Notes under the pieces: generated by a model
The model's database searches: none
What the model saw: only the letters and a program-made list of their open reading frames with translations
Told to the model about the DNA's origin: nothing
Assembly (NCBI GenBank): GCA_008690995.1
Contig: VRMN01000005.1
Coordinates: 310,001-374,000 of the forward strand
Direction of reading: 5' to 3'
From: Porphyridium purpureum
Taxonomy: Eukaryota > Rhodophyta > Bangiophyceae > Porphyridiales > Porphyridiaceae
DNA length: 64,000 nucleotides
Shown: positions 61,149 to 64,000 of the stretch, piece by piece
How positions within the stretch are numbered: the first letter of the stretch is position 1
Layout: the number at the start of each line of letters is the position of its first letter
Translations under genes and position numbers: made by a program

Positions 61149-62951
61149 ATGCCGTACGTGAAGGAGGACTTCACATGGCTGTATCCGTTCAAGTGGATTA
61201 TTCCGTCCGCGTGTTGGGCGACAGTGGTTTTGCTGTTCGGTGCGCTGTGGTGGTTCCCGACGTTTTGGCTGTGGTTCGTGTGGGCCTTGGCCATCCTGTA
61301 CGGCGTGATTTCCGCGCGGCAGGTGGTGCGTGCAATTCGCAGTGTGCTAGGTATTAAAGCGGCCCTTTCTCGGAATGATATCACACAGGAAATGCGCGCG
61401 AACGACGGTCCAGAAGTTTTGGAAACGTTTCTTCGCTCCGAGCCGGATTGCTACCATGTCATTTGTGTTGTGAATTACAAGGAGCCTCTCTTGATTCTCC
61501 GCGCCACGCTGGGGAAGCTTGCAGAGCATTACAGCGCCAAACGGGACCATATTATATGCATGGCCATGGAGATGGCAGAGACAGAGGCTGTTGAAAAGGC
61601 TGAGCAGCTCATCGGTGAATTTAAGTTACAGTTTCGCGGAATGTACTTCACACTGCACGAAAAGCAGGAAGGCGAGCTGCGCGGGAAACTGTCCAACGCT
61701 GACTGGGCTTTCGTGCACGCATCAGAGAATCTAGCCGAGATGAACATTCCAGATGCCAAAGTGCTCATGACTGCCATTGACGCCGACGCCGAGGTCCCCG
61801 AGCTCTACTTTGAGGAGATCTCACGCATGTGGAAGGAAATGGGGCAGGATACGAAGCGCAAGGTTCCACGCGAGAATATAGTGTTTGGCGCTCCGGGGCT
61901 TCTGGAGCGTAATTGCATGGAAGTGCCCTTTTTCACGCGCGCAATGGACTCTTGCTGGATGGCTCTGGCGATGCAGCAAATGGGCACGGCAATTGGCTTT
62001 GGTTTTCCAATTTCCAATTTCACGGTGTCTCTTGATCTGCTGCAGCGCATCAATTTTCTGGACACGCATGAAGATGCCATCGCGGATGACAGTCATGTTA
62101 TTTTGAAGGCATTTTTCAAGACCAACGGCATGGCACGCTTCCAGGCAGTGTGGGCGCCCATTAACATGCTCAATTTGAATGAGGGCAATTACTTCAAGAC
62201 ACTGTGGGCCCGTTTTATCCAGGCAAAACGCCACTTTCGGGGCCAGCACGACTTTTCGTATGGCTTGAAGCAAATGCTCACGACCAGGCCGTGTTGGCTG
62301 ACTCCGTTCGTCCTGATCAAACTGCTTGAGACTCATATGATGACAGTGCTGGGCCCGCTGTATATGATGGGAGCAATTCCATTCATCCAGCTCATGTCGT
62401 GGATCAATCTGCCGGTTATGAATTTCAACAGGGCGGTTTTCATGCCGAACCCGGATGTTGTGATCGCGTTTGGTGCCTCCTTATTGGTCGCGTATATCAC
62501 GCTGATTGTTTCGTACGAGCTGGTTCGCCGAGACTGCAACCGCCGCCTCTACCACCAGGAATCGCCTTCCGTCCTGTGGTCGTGGCAATACATTGCGCTG
62601 ATTCCAGACACATTTGCTTACGTTATTATTCCGCACATGTTAACGTCGACGTTCTCGCTCATTCCGTGCATCGACCAGGGTGGCTTCAAAGTCTCAGCCA
62701 AAGTAATTGTCTCGGGCGAGCCAGCATCTGTGCTTCCAGCGCTGCCGCAGGGCAGGAAGGATGCAGATGCGATCTCCGTGGTCACGGTTGAGGACGACAC
62801 CTCCCCTGCGAATTCGTCTGGCGACATCGTGGACCCCAAGCACGAAGCAGCGAGTGTGGCGGCAGATGCGCAAGGAACCTCAGAACCGGTTCACCGGCTG
62901 CCGGAACCCCTCATGATCCCGGAGCCAACGCCAGTCATGGCGGCAGCCTGA
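61149..62951 (+). CDS. Membrane glycosyltransferase, GT2 (cellulose/chitin synthase-like) fold
   Basis: 600 residues from ATG at 61149; the frame runs further upstream only from a GTG. Two transmembrane helices (about 15-56) precede a cytosolic GT-A domain. That domain has the nucleotide-binding DAD at 211-213 (TAIDADAEVP), an acid motif EDAIADDSH at 308-316, and QAKRH at 358-362 in the place of the Q(Q/R)xRW motif of processive enzymes. Three or more C-terminal helices follow (about 390-500), then a disordered tail. These are the marks of an inverting processive-type GT2. The His in place of Trp and the short length differ from true cellulose synthase. The product is unknown; a cell-wall or secreted polysaccharide is a reasonable guess in a red alga. 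Confidence 0.82.
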   Translation: MPYVKEDFTWLYPFKWIIPSACWATVVLLFGALWWFPTFWLWFVWALAILYGVISARQVVRAIRSVLGIKAALSRNDITQEMRANDGPEVLETFLRSEPDCYHVICVVNYKEPLLILRATLGKLAEHYSAKRDHIICMAMEMAETEAVEKAEQLIGEFKLQFRGMYFTLHEKQEGELRGKLSNADWAFVHASENLAEMNIPDAKVLMTAIDADAEVPELYFEEISRMWKEMGQDTKRKVPRENIVFGAPGLLERNCMEVPFFTRAMDSCWMALAMQQMGTAIGFGFPISNFTVSLDLLQRINFLDTHEDAIADDSHVILKAFFKTNGMARFQAVWAPINMLNLNEGNYFKTLWARFIQAKRHFRGQHDFSYGLKQMLTTRPCWLTPFVLIKLLETHMMTVLGPLYMMGAIPFIQLMSWINLPVMNFNRAVFMPNPDVVIAFGASLLVAYITLIVSYELVRRDCNRRLYHQESPSVLWSWQYIALIPDTFAYVIIPHMLTSTFSLIPCIDQGGFKVSAKVIVSGEPASVLPALPQGRKDADAISVVTVEDDTSPANSSGDIVDPKHEAASVAADAQGTSEPVHRLPEPLMIPEPTPVMAAA

Positions 62952-63211
62952 GAGGCCCGTGCCATGCCTGCGTTTCAGCTTGGGAGCGATTTTGAGTGTA
63001 CACTTTTTATTTCTTAACTTTATGATTCACGTTAAAAAGTGGCGATTCTTTAACAATCTCTCGCCCACTTTGGGTGTATGTTTTTTTTCGGTGACATCAA
63101 AACCTCATTCCGCGCTTCTAGCTACGGGAGCTGCTGCTAGTGTGGAGTTCGTGTTTTTGCTGGTGAGGTTTCTTGTTGTCGCGTCGGCCCGGGAGGCGCG
63201 TCGTGCATGCA

Positions 63212-64000
63212 ATGAGGGCGTCAGCCCGGGCGGCGCGAAAATTGGCGCAAGCAGAGCCGCTGGCGGCGCGGCTCCGCACGCATGATCCCATGCCCACAAG
63301 GCACCACGTGCCGCCGCAGTCGGCGCAAAGTAAGCCCAGGCCGCATTTAGGACCGCTGCCGGGCTTTCACGGCGGAATTTCGAGCGACGAGGCCATCAAG
63401 ATGCTGCCAGCGTACGCAAGCGCGCCTCAGACACCCATGAACCTGAAGACGCTGTTTGAGTTTGGCTCAAACCCAACGGCCGCGCGCGTCATGCTGGGCG
63501 CGCAGTTTCTGCACCGCGAGTTGCCCGTGAGACTTGCGCATCGCGTTCATGAACTCGAAACCCTGCCTTACGGACTCAATGACATGCGTTCCTTGCGTAT
63601 TGTGCGACGCATGTACGAAAAATCATTCGCAGACGTGCTGGCGACGCCGCGACCGACCGATGCCGAGCATGAGCAGGCCTTTGCCGATTTGCTCACATCC
63701 ATGTTGCATAAGCACGAGGACGTGGTCAAACTCATTGCACGTGCCGTTCTGGAACTCAAGTTGACCTCCGGCACCAGTTCGGACGACATTCATGTTCAAC
63801 GTTTTCTCGACCGCTTCTACATGTCGCGCATAGGTCTACGGATGCTGATGGCGCAGCAGATCGCCATTCGAGAACCTCGACCAGGTTACGTGGGCATCAT
63901 CAATTCGGCGTGCTCTCCTTCGGAAATCACGCTGGACGCAGCGGAGGCAGTTCGCAGTCTCGCTTATCGCCATTTCGGGGACGCGCCAGACATCGTGCTT
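63212..64000 (+). CDS. Pyruvate/branched-chain dehydrogenase kinase family, 5' part
   Basis: 263 codons from ATG at 63212 to the window edge. The start MRASARAARKLAQAEPLAARLRT is an Arg/Ala amphipathic leader typical of a mitochondrial presequence. The rest is the N-terminal helical domain of mitochondrial alpha-ketoacid dehydrogenase kinases: LFEFGSNPTAARVMLGAQFLHRELPVRLAHR, LPYGLNDM, and RFLDRFYMSRIGLRMLMAQQ, which is PDK-like. The GHKL ATP-binding domain lies beyond the window. Family role: phosphorylates and inactivates the pyruvate (or branched-chain) dehydrogenase E1-alpha. PDK is favoured over BCKDK from the RFYMSRIGLRML block. The gene follows the glycosyltransferase on the same strand. 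Confidence 0.88.
   Translation, partial: MRASARAARKLAQAEPLAARLRTHDPMPTRHHVPPQSAQSKPRPHLGPLPGFHGGISSDEAIKMLPAYASAPQTPMNLKTLFEFGSNPTAARVMLGAQFLHRELPVRLAHRVHELETLPYGLNDMRSLRIVRRMYEKSFADVLATPRPTDAEHEQAFADLLTSMLHKHEDVVKLIARAVLELKLTSGTSSDDIHVQRFLDRFYMSRIGLRMLMAQQIAIREPRPGYVGIINSACSPSEITLDAAEAVRSLAYRHFGDAPDIVL

Noticed and set aside
1-64000. CRISPR arrays, insertion sequences, LTR or other virus-derived elements
   Set aside because: No regularly spaced repeats, transposase, reverse transcriptase, integrase or capsid-like frames were seen; the longest repeats are the actin duplicates and short simple repeats.

Overview
The window looks like nuclear DNA of a unicellular, photosynthetic red alga with almost no introns; a Porphyridium-like species is the best guess (inference). 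Every protein gene I could follow is one uninterrupted reading frame, up to 6 kb for a Sec7 ARF-GEF and 5 kb for Raptor. GC is moderately high. Eukaryotic regulators (Raptor, CUL4, ARP4, actin, ADF/cofilin) sit beside plastid functions (phosphate translocator, Psb27, phosphoglycolate phosphatase, bacterial-type PheRS alpha). Several N-termini (MAMF, MAFI, MAIVAF) look like red-algal plastid transit peptides. I saw no tRNA, rRNA, CRISPR, transposon or virus-derived element.

Layout. 1-7 kb: 3' end of a plastid phosphate translocator, a GLTP-domain lipid-transfer protein, two unrecognised proteins and a type I membrane protein. 7-19 kb: Raptor and a LYRM1-like mitochondrial protein head to head, then a USP10-like deubiquitinase and a large helical protein. 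19-29 kb: adenylosuccinate lyase, nuclear ARP4 and a GBF1/GNOM-type ARF-GEF, all on the plus strand. 29-36 kb: PTPMT1-like phosphatase, PRA1 protein, organellar uS13, a membrane-anchored CBM48-like protein, a glutaredoxin with an N-myristoylation motif, then a 29-bp minisatellite. 36-43 kb: a small protein resembling a P-loop-less ClpB ATPase fragment, psb27 (apparent frameshift), pheS, a small membrane protein and PGP. 43-52 kb: two poorly known large proteins and CUL4. 52-64 kb: two actin genes as inverted near-identical copies flanking an ADF/cofilin gene, enolase, a GT2-like membrane glycosyltransferase and the start of a pyruvate-dehydrogenase-kinase family gene.

How it fits together. 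Most genes are housekeeping and not obviously co-functional. The exceptions are the actin-cofilin-actin cluster and a scatter of TOR, trafficking and ubiquitin components. Many genes are in head-to-head pairs with 0.3-0.9 kb spacers. The most striking structure that no gene explains is the 7-mer ACTGTAC (or its complement GTACAGT). By eye it occurs 22 times in spacers and once in a coding region. It is present in eight of nine head-to-head spacers, with five copies in 113 bp between Raptor and LYRM1. It is a strong candidate for a core promoter or transcription-factor element of this lineage. Plant-like telo-boxes (AAACCCTA) and AAAACC-type tracts also lie in promoter spacers.

Limits: identifications come from reading motifs, with no database search. 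Start codons were moved to the first sensible ATG where a longer frame relied on a non-ATG codon. Several genes remain unrecognised.
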